Shown: positions 47,115 to 55,050, counted from the stretch's first letter. The stretch: DNA of 64,000 bases from Herminiimonas sp. KBW02 (GCF_003852535.1 NZ_QAJP01000004.1:248001-312000); one strand, 5' to 3'. Notes: generated by a model from the sequence alone, not told the origin. A program made the numbers and translations.

Positions 47115-48023
47115 ATGTTGCAAACAACTTTATCCATAGAAAAAAACATTGATTCAATTTCAAAAATTGCTACTGCTGCTTTTAAGTTTGGCATTCTAGT
47201 GGGCGGTTTTTGCGTAATTGGGTACTCAATAAAAATTGGCCATTTTCCACAAGACGTATCACTGGGGGATGGCCTTTTGTTCTTGATGACGGCTGGTTTC
47301 TTCGGGATTATTTACGCCCTTTTCATAGCCAGTATGGTCTGTTTGGGAATCACCTTGTCGCCGATACTGACCGTATTTGTCCGAATCTGGACTTGGTTCG
47401 AGACGAAGTATTCTAAGGATGGTAAGAAGACTAAGGCTGTTCATCAACTTGTCCAGTGCAATTGGCAAGCCGCAGTCATTTCAATCTTAGCGATTTTTAT
47501 CATTATTCTTCTCGGGCGCGGTGATCCATTTGTATACTTGAATTTACCTTTGCTCTCAATTGGACTCTATTTGTTCTATTCGCTATATATTTCTTGTGGA
47601 AGAAAAATCAAAGAAATCTATGCAATTAAAGACTCTCGTTTCGAGTTGCAAGATAGTGCGGCTATAGGTTGGAACGGCGATGTGGAAAAATTTAGGCAAA
47701 CGCAAATGATTGCTGTGGGTGTCATTTTCATAATCCCATTATTGGGCGGCGGCGTTACTGGACAACTTCTAGATGCTGCAATGAGAGCAGCAAATGTGCG
47801 AATCGAGAAGCCAATTCTCTATGTGCAAGAGCCTTATACTTCGTTGCTTCCGAAAGCGCTGGTTTCAGAAGATCATAATGTTCCTCATGGCTATACGGCA
47901 TTTGAAGGAATTACAGTTCTTTTCTCCGGCTTTGGGAAAACGGCCTTTGTTGCCTTTCCAGAAGGGGGCAAGGTTAGGAAGCTCGAGATTGCAAACGACA
48001 AGGTCATTATTGAAAGACGTTAA
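47115..48023 (+). CDS. Polytopic membrane protein next to the SIR2 gene
   Basis: 302 residues with five or six hydrophobic helices (FGILVGGFCVIGYSI; LLFLMTAGFFGIIYALFIAS; SILAIFIIILLG; LPLLSIGLYLFYSLYI; IAVGVIFIIPLLGGGV) and a C-terminal soluble domain of about 85 residues with beta character (GITVLFSGFGKTAFVAF...GGKVRKLEIANDKVII). No family recognised. The 100-base gap to the SIR2 gene allows its own promoter, so partnership is possible and unproven. AT-rich. Confidence 0.7.
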   Translation: MLQTTLSIEKNIDSISKIATAAFKFGILVGGFCVIGYSIKIGHFPQDVSLGDGLLFLMTAGFFGIIYALFIASMVCLGITLSPILTVFVRIWTWFETKYSKDGKKTKAVHQLVQCNWQAAVISILAIFIIILLGRGDPFVYLNLPLLSIGLYLFYSLYISCGRKIKEIYAIKDSRFELQDSAAIGWNGDVEKFRQTQMIAVGVIFIIPLLGGGVTGQLLDAAMRAANVRIEKPILYVQEPYTSLLPKALVSEDHNVPHGYTAFEGITVLFSGFGKTAFVAFPEGGKVRKLEIANDKVIIERR

Positions 48024-48163
48024 TTGATTTTTTCTTTGTTGTCGGATGCCAATTTGCGGAGGGTGGCATTTCAAGTCAGCCACTCATGGCGTTAAGAGTT
48101 TCCTCTACGTCGCAGTTAGCGAGGTCATGTATCACATTGCGGATATCCTGAGGGCGTCCGACT

Positions 48164-49456
48164 TCATGCTAATAAGTGCTTAGGCATTCCTAGCGCCCCC
48201 TCATAACGCACCTGCTTAATTGCATCTATCTTCTGCTTTAGGCTTGCGCCTGCTGAGTACAAGCCATAAGTAATCCTAGGCTTGTCGTGCCCGATGATGT
48301 CGGCGGTAGTGTTTTCGCTAACCCCTGCTTGCTCTAACTGACTAACTACGGATTTTCGGATGGAGTGGAATACGTGACGATCACCGAAGCCCTCTTGCCT
48401 TTTCAGTTGTCCGAAACGCTTCCCTAAAGCATCCGTGCGTTTCCCATACGAACCCTTGTCGCTGCCTTTGAGGATATATCCATCGGTGCTTTCTGAAACC
48501 AACCTATCCATCAGCTTTGAAAGAGCAGGGTGCAAAGGCACCTCTCGAATGCCCGCAGCGGTTTTACTGTCTGCGATGGTAATGCTCTCCTCAGTGACAT
48601 GCTCGAGCTTGATCTGTCCTAACTCCTCAATACGACAGCCTGTGTATGCCGCACATGCGATGATGTCCGCCAGTACCCCATCCTGTTTATCGATTGCGGC
48701 CTGATAGAGTTGCGTTACTTCGGAGGCCTTGAATGGCACCCAAGCACGTTGCTTTACGCTCTTAGCGTCTGCGCCACGACCAAGAGCCTTGATCGTAAAT
48801 AGAGGAAGTAGGTCAGTGCCGTACTTCTCGTCCAGATACGAGATGAAGCTACGGACAAACGAAAGGCGGCAGGACAACGTTTTATCGGATAGCTTCTTGT
48901 CTGTGCGCAGCTTTACTAGGAACCCCTTGACGCCTTCCTTATCGATGTCCGCAGTGGTCTTGAAATGCTCGCAAAGCTCCATTGCGGCTTTCTTTGAGGT
49001 GGCCTGAGTCTTTGCCGCGAGGTGACCTATTGATGCCATCCATTCATCAATGCGGGCGGCCAGAGGTTGCGCCTTCTTAAATATAACTGCATAGGCCTCA
49101 CTGGCGGCCTCCCTTCCTTTTGTCCGAAGCAACTCCTCGATTCTCTCGTGAGCCAAACTTTCCACATCGGCTTTGTCAAAATCGTCAGTAATGGATTCGA
49201 TTTGAGAGCGCCATTGCTGATACTCCCATTGGATGCTTGCAAGTGCACTGTCGGAGCCTTTCGCCTTCTCAATTAGCTTGCGCCATCCAAGCAAGATCAG
49301 TCCGAGACGTTGTTCCGCAACTCTCAGGTCACGAGTTCCTAGTGATTTAACGAAACGGGCTTTGTCATCGAAGATGGAACGAAGTGCTTTGGGTATCTCA
49401 AGAACGGCGTAATAGCCGCGACGGCGCAATTGCATGTATTTCGGAAGGGGCTGCAT
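48164..49456 (-). CDS. Tyrosine integrase of the island
   Basis: 430 residues from ATG 49456; the frame continues to 49534, but that part covers the CCACACACAT repeats and is probably not translated. N-terminal LRRRGYYAVLEIPKAL is typical of integrases that start with an arm-binding domain. Catalytic residues are all visible: Arg in YTGCRIEEL, Lys in DSKTAAGIREVPL, H-x-x-R in FHSIRKS, His in IIGHDKP and the nucleophile Tyr in YGLYS. It catalyses insertion and excision at the tRNA-Ser 3' end. Located next to attR, transcribed away from that border toward the interior. Confidence 0.95.
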   Translation of the reverse strand: MQPLPKYMQLRRRGYYAVLEIPKALRSIFDDKARFVKSLGTRDLRVAEQRLGLILLGWRKLIEKAKGSDSALASIQWEYQQWRSQIESITDDFDKADVESLAHERIEELLRTKGREAASEAYAVIFKKAQPLAARIDEWMASIGHLAAKTQATSKKAAMELCEHFKTTADIDKEGVKGFLVKLRTDKKLSDKTLSCRLSFVRSFISYLDEKYGTDLLPLFTIKALGRGADAKSVKQRAWVPFKASEVTQLYQAAIDKQDGVLADIIACAAYTGCRIEELGQIKLEHVTEESITIADSKTAAGIREVPLHPALSKLMDRLVSESTDGYILKGSDKGSYGKRTDALGKRFGQLKRQEGFGDRHVFHSIRKSVVSQLEQAGVSENTTADIIGHDKPRITYGLYSAGASLKQKIDAIKQVRYEGALGMPKHLLA

Positions 49457-49477
49457 GGTATGGCTGAAAGTAAAAAA

Positions 49478-49500
49478 CCACACACATTTACCACACACAT
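49478..49500 (+). repeat. Right pair of integrase arm-type repeats
   Basis: CCACACACAT at 49478-49487 and 49491-49500, spaced as in the left pair at 33815-33836 and on the same strand. They lie just upstream of the integrase start, where bound integrase could also repress its own gene. Confidence 0.65.
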
Positions 49501-49571
49501 CTGAAAAAGGAAATCCGCATAAATACTCGCTCATAGGGGGATTTAACGTTTTTCACTACCGGTAATTAGAG

Positions 49572-49588
49572 TCCCCCTCTCTCCGCCA
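49572..49588 (+). repeat. attR: 17-bp copy of the tRNA-Ser 3' end
   Basis: TCCCCCTCTCTCCGCCA, identical to 33744-33760. Beyond it the sequence continues with the terminator expected behind a tRNA gene. Confidence 0.9.
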
Positions 49589-49595
49589 AAATACA

Positions 49596-49621
49596 AAAGC
49601 CCGCGCAAGCGGGCTTTTTTG
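49596..49621 (+). terminator. Displaced terminator of tRNA-Ser
   Basis: AAGCCCGC and GCGGGCTT pair around GCAA, followed by T6. Lying eight bases beyond attR, it would have followed the tRNA before the island entered. Confidence 0.85.
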
Positions 49622-49636
49622 TTTTGGCCGAGAGAA

Positions 49637-49776
49637 GTAAGCCGCCTGCGCGGCTTACGCGGGGGATTCGAAGGGAAACGCTTGCAAGCGTTTCCGCGGC
49701 CTGCGGGACGTAGGCGAATCCCTTCTTCTTTCAAATACAAAAGCCCGCTTATGCGGGCTTTTGTATTTGAAAGAAG
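49637..49776. repeat. Hairpin-dense intergenic element
   Basis: Successive inverted repeats: AAGCCGC/GCGGCTT (49639-49656 approximately); outer arms GGGATTCG (49663-49670) and CGAATCCC (49715-49722) enclosing the perfect 22-base palindrome at 49674-49695; and a 24-bp perfect stem at 49725-49748/49753-49776 with loop TTAT. The last stem carries the same AAATACAAAAGCCCGC core as the terminator at 49596, so it may derive from it. May be a structured RNA or a repeat family. Confidence 0.75.
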
Positions 49777-49881
49777 GGTACTGAAATCTGAAGCAGATTC
49801 AACCTGTGACGATAATTGCGATCTACAGCATGCAAAGACGTAGCCTAATCATCGAATCGACAGACATGCTTTCTTTTTGGG

Positions 49882-50127
49882 CTAAATAGTTAGCGCGCCA
49901 TATTTCTCAATAATAAATAACAGCACGAATATGATGCCTAGTACGAGAAAATATTTTGACTTTCTTTTTAGGTTTATTGCGTCGATATCTCCGTCATCAG
50001 CTAACTTAGACAGCTGTACATTTGAAAGAATCTTTCCATGCTTTTTATAAATACTTCTTTTAATTGGCCAAAGAAAAAATAGTCCATAAAACAAAAGAGC
50101 AATGAACAAAATGGCAGAGATTCTCAT
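49882..50127 (-). CDS. Small two-helix membrane protein
   Basis: 81 residues, AAAGG upstream of the ATG. Two hydrophobic helices (ISAILFIALLFYGLFFLW and YFLVLGIIFVLLFII) flank a basic loop of about 40 residues (KRSIYKKHGKIL...INLKRKSK). AT-rich. No known family; inner membrane expected. Next to the hairpin element and the second lipoprotein cassette. Confidence 0.65.
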   Translation of the reverse strand: MRISAILFIALLFYGLFFLWPIKRSIYKKHGKILSNVQLSKLADDGDIDAINLKRKSKYFLVLGIIFVLLFIIEKYGALTI

Positions 50128-50386
50128 AGAAAAACCTTTTATGTTTAATGCGCGAAACGCTCGTCTTCTCGTTTGATTAGTTTTTCTAAAAAATCGACGA
50201 TGGACTTGCGATCAAGCACTTCATTCTCGTAAGGTGCTTCTTAGGTGACTTCGATTGATGGCGTCCGATGAGACATTGGACGCCATCGTGTAGGGTTATT
50301 GAGGCAACGGCGGACGTGTCTCGCCTGCAATGATGAACGACCAGTTCTGTCGTAATTCCGAATCGATCTGCAAGGGTAACACTCAC

Positions 50387-50839
50387 CTATTTACGCACTG
50401 CAGTGCTAGTGACGTCTGCCATAAAACCCGTAGTCGTGAGATCAACTCGGACTTCATAACTACGAGTAAGCTTCGCATCCACCTCAACTTTTTTCTCGCC
50501 CAACTTCAATTCCAATGGGCGGAACTGTTCAGAGCCTCGTGTCATCGTCGTCAAGCTAAATACATACAAATCCGGACTCATCCAGAGTCGTACCGCTTCG
50601 CCAGCATGGAGGCTGGCCAGGGGTTCGCCATTTACCCATACATTCAAAGACCCGAGTACGCCTTGGATTGCTGCGTCCTCACGAATAAAAACAATTCCTA
50701 CCGTCCCTGGTTTCTCTTTCAGCAGTTCCGGTTTCATTACGCGATTGAAAGGAACACCTTTCGCGTCGTTCACCGCCAGTTGCTTTGAGGCGCATCCGGT
50801 CAATGCCAAGACTAGTGCCGCGATTAAGAATTTTTTCAT
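50387..50839 (-). CDS. Lipoprotein, duplicated-cassette copy 2
   Basis: 150 residues from ATG 50839; the frame runs upstream to 50974 but without a start signal, and the start matches the copy at 37273-37725. Lipobox LTGC (Cys 16). Differences from copy 1 are mostly conservative, and many DNA changes are synonymous, which suggests both copies have been under selection. Mature domain as in copy 1 (GIVFIREDAAIQG; VWVNGEPLASL). Envelope location; function unknown. Confidence 0.87.
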   Translation of the reverse strand: MKKFLIAALVLALTGCASKQLAVNDAKGVPFNRVMKPELLKEKPGTVGIVFIREDAAIQGVLGSLNVWVNGEPLASLHAGEAVRLWMSPDLYVFSLTTMTRGSEQFRPLELKLGEKKVEVDAKLTRSYEVRVDLTTTGFMADVTSTAVRK

Positions 50840-50955
50840 TTGTTCGTCCGTATAAAAATTAAAATTGTAATGCTTTCCATTTGGAAATAATAATGAATAG
50901 TTAACACGGATAAGCTCGTTTGTTTGCCACCTCAGGTGCTCCTCGTTCTTCCGAT

Positions 50956-51099
50956 TTACCGTTTGAGCAGCCATGCCAGTGCAGGCATTCCAATCAATGC
51001 CGCAAGGGCGATTAGAAATACTGCGCCGCCTGGATGTTGGTCTAAGGTGACCACGAGTCTGCCTACTGCTTCCAGAATCTCAGCAAGATTGAACGACAT
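50956..51099 (-). CDS. 47-residue membrane peptide, cassette copy 2
   Basis: ATG at 51099 lies five bases after GGAGA, the same site as copy 1. It has the same length as copy 1 (47 residues): amphipathic LAEILEAVGRLVVTLDQHP, then helix GGAVFLIALAALIGMPALAWL and LLKR. About two thirds of residues match copy 1. Same strand as, and 116 bases upstream of, the lipoprotein gene. Function unknown. Confidence 0.6.
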   Translation of the reverse strand: MSFNLAEILEAVGRLVVTLDQHPGGAVFLIALAALIGMPALAWLLKR

Positions 51100-51449
51100 T
51101 ACTTCTCCAATAAAGAACCCACCGGCACCAGTAAACAACGCTATGAAATTCTGATCCACGCTGGAAACGTTTCCTACCTTTGCAACAATTCGTGAATAGC
51201 GTAGCGGGCAACGGAGGCAAAAACTTTGTGAAGCATTTCATAAGTTTTTTGGGGATAGAGCAGAACGATACTCCGACATGTATCCCGAAGCGTTTATGTC
51301 GCGGCGATTGATACGCGAGTGATCCCATGATCATGGGATGGCAGTGCGCCGATAAATATCGTGTAATGTTGCCTTGGGGAAATAAATTGTTGTCTTCAGA
51401 TAGCAACTGTTCCAGTGAATAACCCGCCACATCATCACCATCGGATTCC
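51100..51449. other. Noncoding span with palindrome
   Basis: Carries the diverged end of the cassette and the perfect palindrome at 51322-51339. No convincing gene. Confidence 0.5.
51322..51339. promoter_or_regulatory. Palindrome ATCCCATGATCATGGGAT
   Basis: Perfect 18-base palindrome 110 bases upstream of the lipoprotein gene at 51450. Same arms and spacing as 36290-36307 in the island. Candidate operator. Confidence 0.45.
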
Positions 51450-52064
51450 ATGCGCTTTTTTTACGTCGTAGCCATCGCCTTTTCTTTAAGCGCTTGCGCA
51501 AATAAAACAAAAATATATCAAGTGCCGCCAAATGCAGAGACAGCCTCATTGCGGATGGTTGTGACACCCAGCCTCGGTTTTTATGGGTCTACCCACCGCC
51601 TTTTTCATAACGATGCAGGCATATCTCTCAGTGGTGGGGAATATGGCGAGGCATATTTGCCTGTTTCAATTTTGCGGCGAGCCAGCGAAAACAATGAGAA
51701 ATCAAAAGCCAAATACGCCGAACAAGGACTCGCTTTGGGTATGCCATTTCCTCCTAAATCTTTCAATGCTTCGGCTGTCAAAGAGCTTTCAATCGAGGCG
51801 AACCGCGAGCTCACGGCAAAATTTCATTACAAAGAGTCGCAAGGTGACTTCATAAGTATGTGTGCCTCCGCAGGCAAATTTACGGCGAAGCCTGGTCAGC
51901 TCATTGAAATTACCCAACATATCCAGGCCATTCCCACTTCCTCTGGCAAGCAGAAGACGTACTGTATTCTGGAAGCGAAACAGTTCTTGAAGACGACGGA
52001 AGGCAACTGGGTGGCTGCACCATTTGACGTTAGACCAGTAGCTATTAGCCCTAGCAGACTTTGA
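51450..52064 (+). CDS. Hypothetical lipoprotein
   Basis: 204 residues. The short signal peptide MRFFYVVAIAFSLSAC ends in lipobox LSAC. The mature part includes LRMVVTPSLGFYGSTHRLFHNDAGISL, a Pro-containing loop and C-terminal beta strands (FTAKPGQLIEITQHIQAI; TYCILEAKQFLKTTEGNW). It resembles the cassette lipoproteins only in being a small envelope lipoprotein with a DUF2846-like feel. Function unknown. Confidence 0.7.
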   Translation: MRFFYVVAIAFSLSACANKTKIYQVPPNAETASLRMVVTPSLGFYGSTHRLFHNDAGISLSGGEYGEAYLPVSILRRASENNEKSKAKYAEQGLALGMPFPPKSFNASAVKELSIEANRELTAKFHYKESQGDFISMCASAGKFTAKPGQLIEITQHIQAIPTSSGKQKTYCILEAKQFLKTTEGNWVAAPFDVRPVAISPSRL

Positions 52065-52204
52065 AATACCGGTAGTATGGAGCGACTCGACGAGACCGGT
52101 ATTCCTGGCGCTGCCGGTCTGTTCATGCTTCATCTGGGTCCAGATGAGGATGAATGACTCGGGTTCTGAGCCTTCATAGAAAATACTGAGGAAGCACCAT
52201 CGTT

Positions 52205-52636
52205 ATGCAAATCGAAGAACGCATCCACATCCCAGTCCCACCTTCGGTCATCGACGATATCTGGAGCGAAGTCGATAGCTGGCACCTGTGGGACCCGGAC
52301 ACCAAGCAAGCCCACCTCGATGGCCCATTCGCAGTCGGCACCAAAGGCCGTATCGTTCCCAGCAAAGGCATGGGCGTTGCGATGGTTGTCACCGAGCGTA
52401 CGCCAGGGCGATCATTTACTGTAGATGGTTACATCCCGCTATTCCGCATGCACTTCGAGCATACGGTGATTCCGGTAGATGACGACTCGGAAGTACTGCA
52501 TCGTGTCTGGTTCACAGGCGCACTGGCTTTTTTGTTTGGTCCTGGCGTTATTAAACAGTTGAAAACAGGCTTGCCGCGAACCCTGTTGTCGCTGAAGGCT
52601 TATGCCGAGAAACGCCACCAACTCACCCAACTGTAG
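52205..52636 (+). CDS. SRPBCC (START-like) family protein
   Basis: 143 residues. The pattern IHIPVPPSVIDDIWSEVDSWHLWDPD at the start, then GRIVPSKGMGVAMVVTERTPGRSFTV and a long C-terminal helix (GLPRTLLSLKAYAEKRH), fits polyketide-cyclase/dehydrase-like SRPBCC proteins, which hold hydrophobic ligands in a helix-grip cavity. GAGGAAG lies upstream. Ligand unknown. It may belong with the reductase and transport genes that follow, but is 215 bases away. Confidence 0.85.
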   Translation: MQIEERIHIPVPPSVIDDIWSEVDSWHLWDPDTKQAHLDGPFAVGTKGRIVPSKGMGVAMVVTERTPGRSFTVDGYIPLFRMHFEHTVIPVDDDSEVLHRVWFTGALAFLFGPGVIKQLKTGLPRTLLSLKAYAEKRHQLTQL

Positions 52637-52851
52637 TGCCGCTGCGTCCCGCACTTAAACGTCCCCGCACATAGTCGCCGGTTTCGCCCAGGTCCAATAA
52701 AGCTCCAGTTTGGCGTATATTGAATTTCAAATGGCGCGATCGGATGGCTGGTCTGACAGCATGTGGGATCAGAATGTCTTCAGAAATTGCTTAATCGAGC
52801 AATCCCGTGTTTAAGGCTACCAGTGAGCCGACAAATTTTGAGGGCAGAGCC

Positions 52852-53913
52852 ATGTTGAATATTGATAAGAGCAAACCAGTTCTGGTGACAGGTGCAAGCG
52901 GCTATGTCGCTGGCTGGATAGTGAAGCGTTTGCTGGAAGAGGGCGTGACCGTCCATGCCGCCGTACGTGACCCGCAAGACCCTAAGAAGCTGGCGCATCT
53001 GAACGAGCTTGCCGCTGTGTTGCCTGGCACTATCCGTTATTTCAAAGCTGATCTGCTTGAAAATGGTTCTTATGCGCAGGCCATGCAAGGCTGCGCCATC
53101 GTGTTTCATACCGCGTCGCCCTTCAAGCTGGATGTCAGCGACCCGCAGAAGGAATTGATAGAGCCAGCAAAGCTGGGGACGCGCAATGTCCTTGAAACGG
53201 CGAATAAGACAGAGTCAGTGCAGCGTGTCGTCCTGACCAGCAGTTGTGCGGCGATTTATGGTGATTGCGCTGATATCGAAAAAACGCCGGGTCAGATGTT
53301 TACTGAAGATGTGTGGAACACCAGCTCTTCATTGCAGCACGTGCCGTACGCCTATTCAAAAACTGTTGCCGAACATGAGGCATGGGCTATCGTCGGAAGG
53401 CAGTCGCGCTGGGATCTGGTCGTGATCAACCCCAGCCTGGTCCTCGGGCCGGGATTGAATCCGCAGGCTACCTCTGAGAGCTTTAATCTGGTTCGCCAGT
53501 TGGGTAATGGAAAGATGAAGGCGGGTGCGCCGGATGTCGGATTTGGTGCGGTGGATGTGCGCGATCTGGCTGCCGCGCATGTGCATGCAGCCTATCTTCC
53601 TCATGCTAACGGGCGTCACATTGTCTCAGGACACAATACTTCGTTGCCGGGCATCGCTGCCACCTTGTTGCCCAAGTACGCCGCTTATCCAGTGCCACGT
53701 CGCACCTTGCCGAAGTGGCTGGTCTGGCTGGCTGCGCCCCTGGCTGATAAAAGTACTACCCGCAAATTTGTTTCACGGAATGTTGGTTATGCGTGGCGTG
53801 CGGATAACAGCAAGAGTATCCGTGAGCTGAGGATACTGTATCGTCCCTTGCAAGTAACAATGCAGGATATGTTTCAACAGATGATAGACAGTGATCAGAT
53901 ACCCAGACGGTGA
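52852..53913 (+). CDS. NAD(P)-dependent reductase, extended SDR (dihydroflavonol-reductase-like)
   Basis: 353 residues from ATG 52852 with GAGGG upstream; GTG at 52807 is an unlikely alternative. Rossmann motif TGASGYVAG (13-21), then VHAAVRDPQDPKK, the substrate region FHTASPF, TSSCAAIYG, and catalytic Tyr166-x3-Lys170 in YAYSK. Relatives reduce carbonyls of aldehydes, ketones or dihydroflavonols. The AraC regulator gene starts 12 bases later. Probably acts on the compound taken up by the downstream transporters; the substrate is unknown. Confidence 0.88.
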   Translation: MLNIDKSKPVLVTGASGYVAGWIVKRLLEEGVTVHAAVRDPQDPKKLAHLNELAAVLPGTIRYFKADLLENGSYAQAMQGCAIVFHTASPFKLDVSDPQKELIEPAKLGTRNVLETANKTESVQRVVLTSSCAAIYGDCADIEKTPGQMFTEDVWNTSSSLQHVPYAYSKTVAEHEAWAIVGRQSRWDLVVINPSLVLGPGLNPQATSESFNLVRQLGNGKMKAGAPDVGFGAVDVRDLAAAHVHAAYLPHANGRHIVSGHNTSLPGIAATLLPKYAAYPVPRRTLPKWLVWLAAPLADKSTTRKFVSRNVGYAWRADNSKSIRELRILYRPLQVTMQDMFQQMIDSDQIPRR

Positions 53914-53924
53914 ACTGAAAGTAC

Positions 53925-54929
53925 ATGAAACAAGCGACGCACTTTTCTGTCCAGCCGGGCTGGAGAATACTGTTGACCGATATGGGACTCAATCCCGATC
54001 ACTTGCTGCGCCTGGCGGGTCTGCCCGCGGATCTGTTTGCGCGTAAAGAGGCCACTGTCAGCACTGATCAGTATTTCAGCTTATGGCAAGCCATAGAGGA
54101 AACGGCGGGAGCTGCATCCTTGCCGCTGCTGGTCGGGCAGGCCATTTCAGTCGAGGCATTTGACCCGCCTATCTTCGCGAGCTTGTGCAGTCCCAATCTC
54201 AATATCGCTATGCAGCGCTTGTCGGCCTTCAAGAAGCTGATCGGGCCGATGAGCTTGACGGTAGATGTGGGCGCGACCATGACTGCGATTTCCGTCGAGT
54301 GCTATGGCAACGCAGGCGGGATTCCTAAGAGCCTGGCGCTGACGGAGCTGGTGTTTCTTACGCAACTGGTTAGGGTCGGCACGCGTCAGCGCATCGTTCC
54401 TCTAGAAATAGTCGTGCCGGAAACGCCATTCAATCTTGCTCCGTATGTCGATTACTTTGGCGTCACACCAAAAAGCGGAGCCCCAGTCAGGGTATCGTTT
54501 GCACATCAGGACGGCATCCGACCATTTCTGACTGCGAACGACGCTATGTGGGAGTATTTCGAGCCCGGTCTGCGTAAGCGCCTGTCTGCCCTCGGTGCGA
54601 CTGCAAGTATGAGTGAGCGGGTCAGGGCGGTGCTGCTGGAAGGATTGCCGGCCAGTGAGTACTCGATAGAACTGGTCGCCAAAAATCTCGCCGTCAGCAA
54701 GCGCACCCTGCAGAGGCAGTTAAGTGAAGAATCGACCAGCTTCACGGATGTTCTGAACACGACACGGCTGCAACTGGCACAGCACTACCTGCGCAGTCCA
54801 TCGGTATCGCAAGGCGAGATTGCTTATCTGCTCGGTTTCCAGGAGGTCAATTCTTTTATCCGGGCATTCAAGGATTGGACGGGCAATACCCCCGGTGCTT
54901 ACCGTGACGAAATCCAGAGTATGCGGTAG
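53925..54929 (+). CDS. AraC family transcription regulator
   Basis: 334 residues. The N-terminal ligand-binding domain (PF12625 type, as in OruR/ArgR-like regulators) spans about 20-205, with LLRLAGLPADLFARKEATVSTDQYFSLW near its start. C-terminal double helix-turn-helix: YSIELVAKNLAVSKRTLQRQL and GEIAYLLGFQEVNSFIRAFKDWTG, followed by the typical TPGAYR end. Likely controls this locus, perhaps through the repeats upstream of the ABC genes. Confidence 0.93.
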   Translation: MKQATHFSVQPGWRILLTDMGLNPDHLLRLAGLPADLFARKEATVSTDQYFSLWQAIEETAGAASLPLLVGQAISVEAFDPPIFASLCSPNLNIAMQRLSAFKKLIGPMSLTVDVGATMTAISVECYGNAGGIPKSLALTELVFLTQLVRVGTRQRIVPLEIVVPETPFNLAPYVDYFGVTPKSGAPVRVSFAHQDGIRPFLTANDAMWEYFEPGLRKRLSALGATASMSERVRAVLLEGLPASEYSIELVAKNLAVSKRTLQRQLSEESTSFTDVLNTTRLQLAQHYLRSPSVSQGEIAYLLGFQEVNSFIRAFKDWTGNTPGAYRDEIQSMR

Positions 54930-55034
54930 TGAGCCCGTATGCTCGACTGCATACTTGAGTGATTGCATCCGGTTCCTGATCTTTGGCAGGATGCACCATC
55001 TTTAAGATATATCTCATTCTATCCACGCACATTA

Positions 55035-55050
55035 ATGTGGCATACCACCT
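55035..55050. promoter_or_regulatory. Operator-like element 1 (ATGTGGCATACCACCT)
   Basis: The core GTGG-N4-CCAC is palindromic. The reverse complement of 55176-55190 reads ATGTGGTACACCACC, matching outside the central four bases. Confidence 0.45.

Larger units (their letters stand above)
33744..49588. mobile_element. 15.8 kb integrative genomic island in tRNA-Ser
   Basis: Bounded by 17-bp direct repeats of the tRNA 3' end, with a tyrosine integrase gene next to the right border and paired CCACACACAT repeats inside both borders. Base composition and gene content differ from the flanks and vary internally. Cargo includes a TIGR04141 protein, a serine recombinase, a T7 gp15-like virion protein, a SIR2-domain protein and unknowns. 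No transfer, capsid or terminase genes are recognised, so it is either a non-conjugative island, a phage satellite, or a remnant prophage. Confidence 0.9.
50310..51262. repeat. Chromosomal copy of the duplicated ~1 kb cassette
   Basis: Matches 37189-38220 in the island in gene order, gene lengths, intergenic sequence (a near-identical stretch of about 60 bases follows the lipoprotein start in both) and flanks. It lies just outside attR. Confidence 0.85.

Noticed and set aside
47050-48190. Similar short stretches (TATCACATTACGGAT and TATCACATTGCGGAT) on either side of the membrane protein gene
   Set aside because: The match is about 15 bases with one mismatch and does not extend; probably chance, although it could be a small duplication.
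49457-49534. 26-residue N-terminal extension of the integrase
   Set aside because: It would run through the CCACACACAT repeats and is Cys/Phe-rich. Known integrases of this kind begin close to the LRRRG-YYAVL segment.
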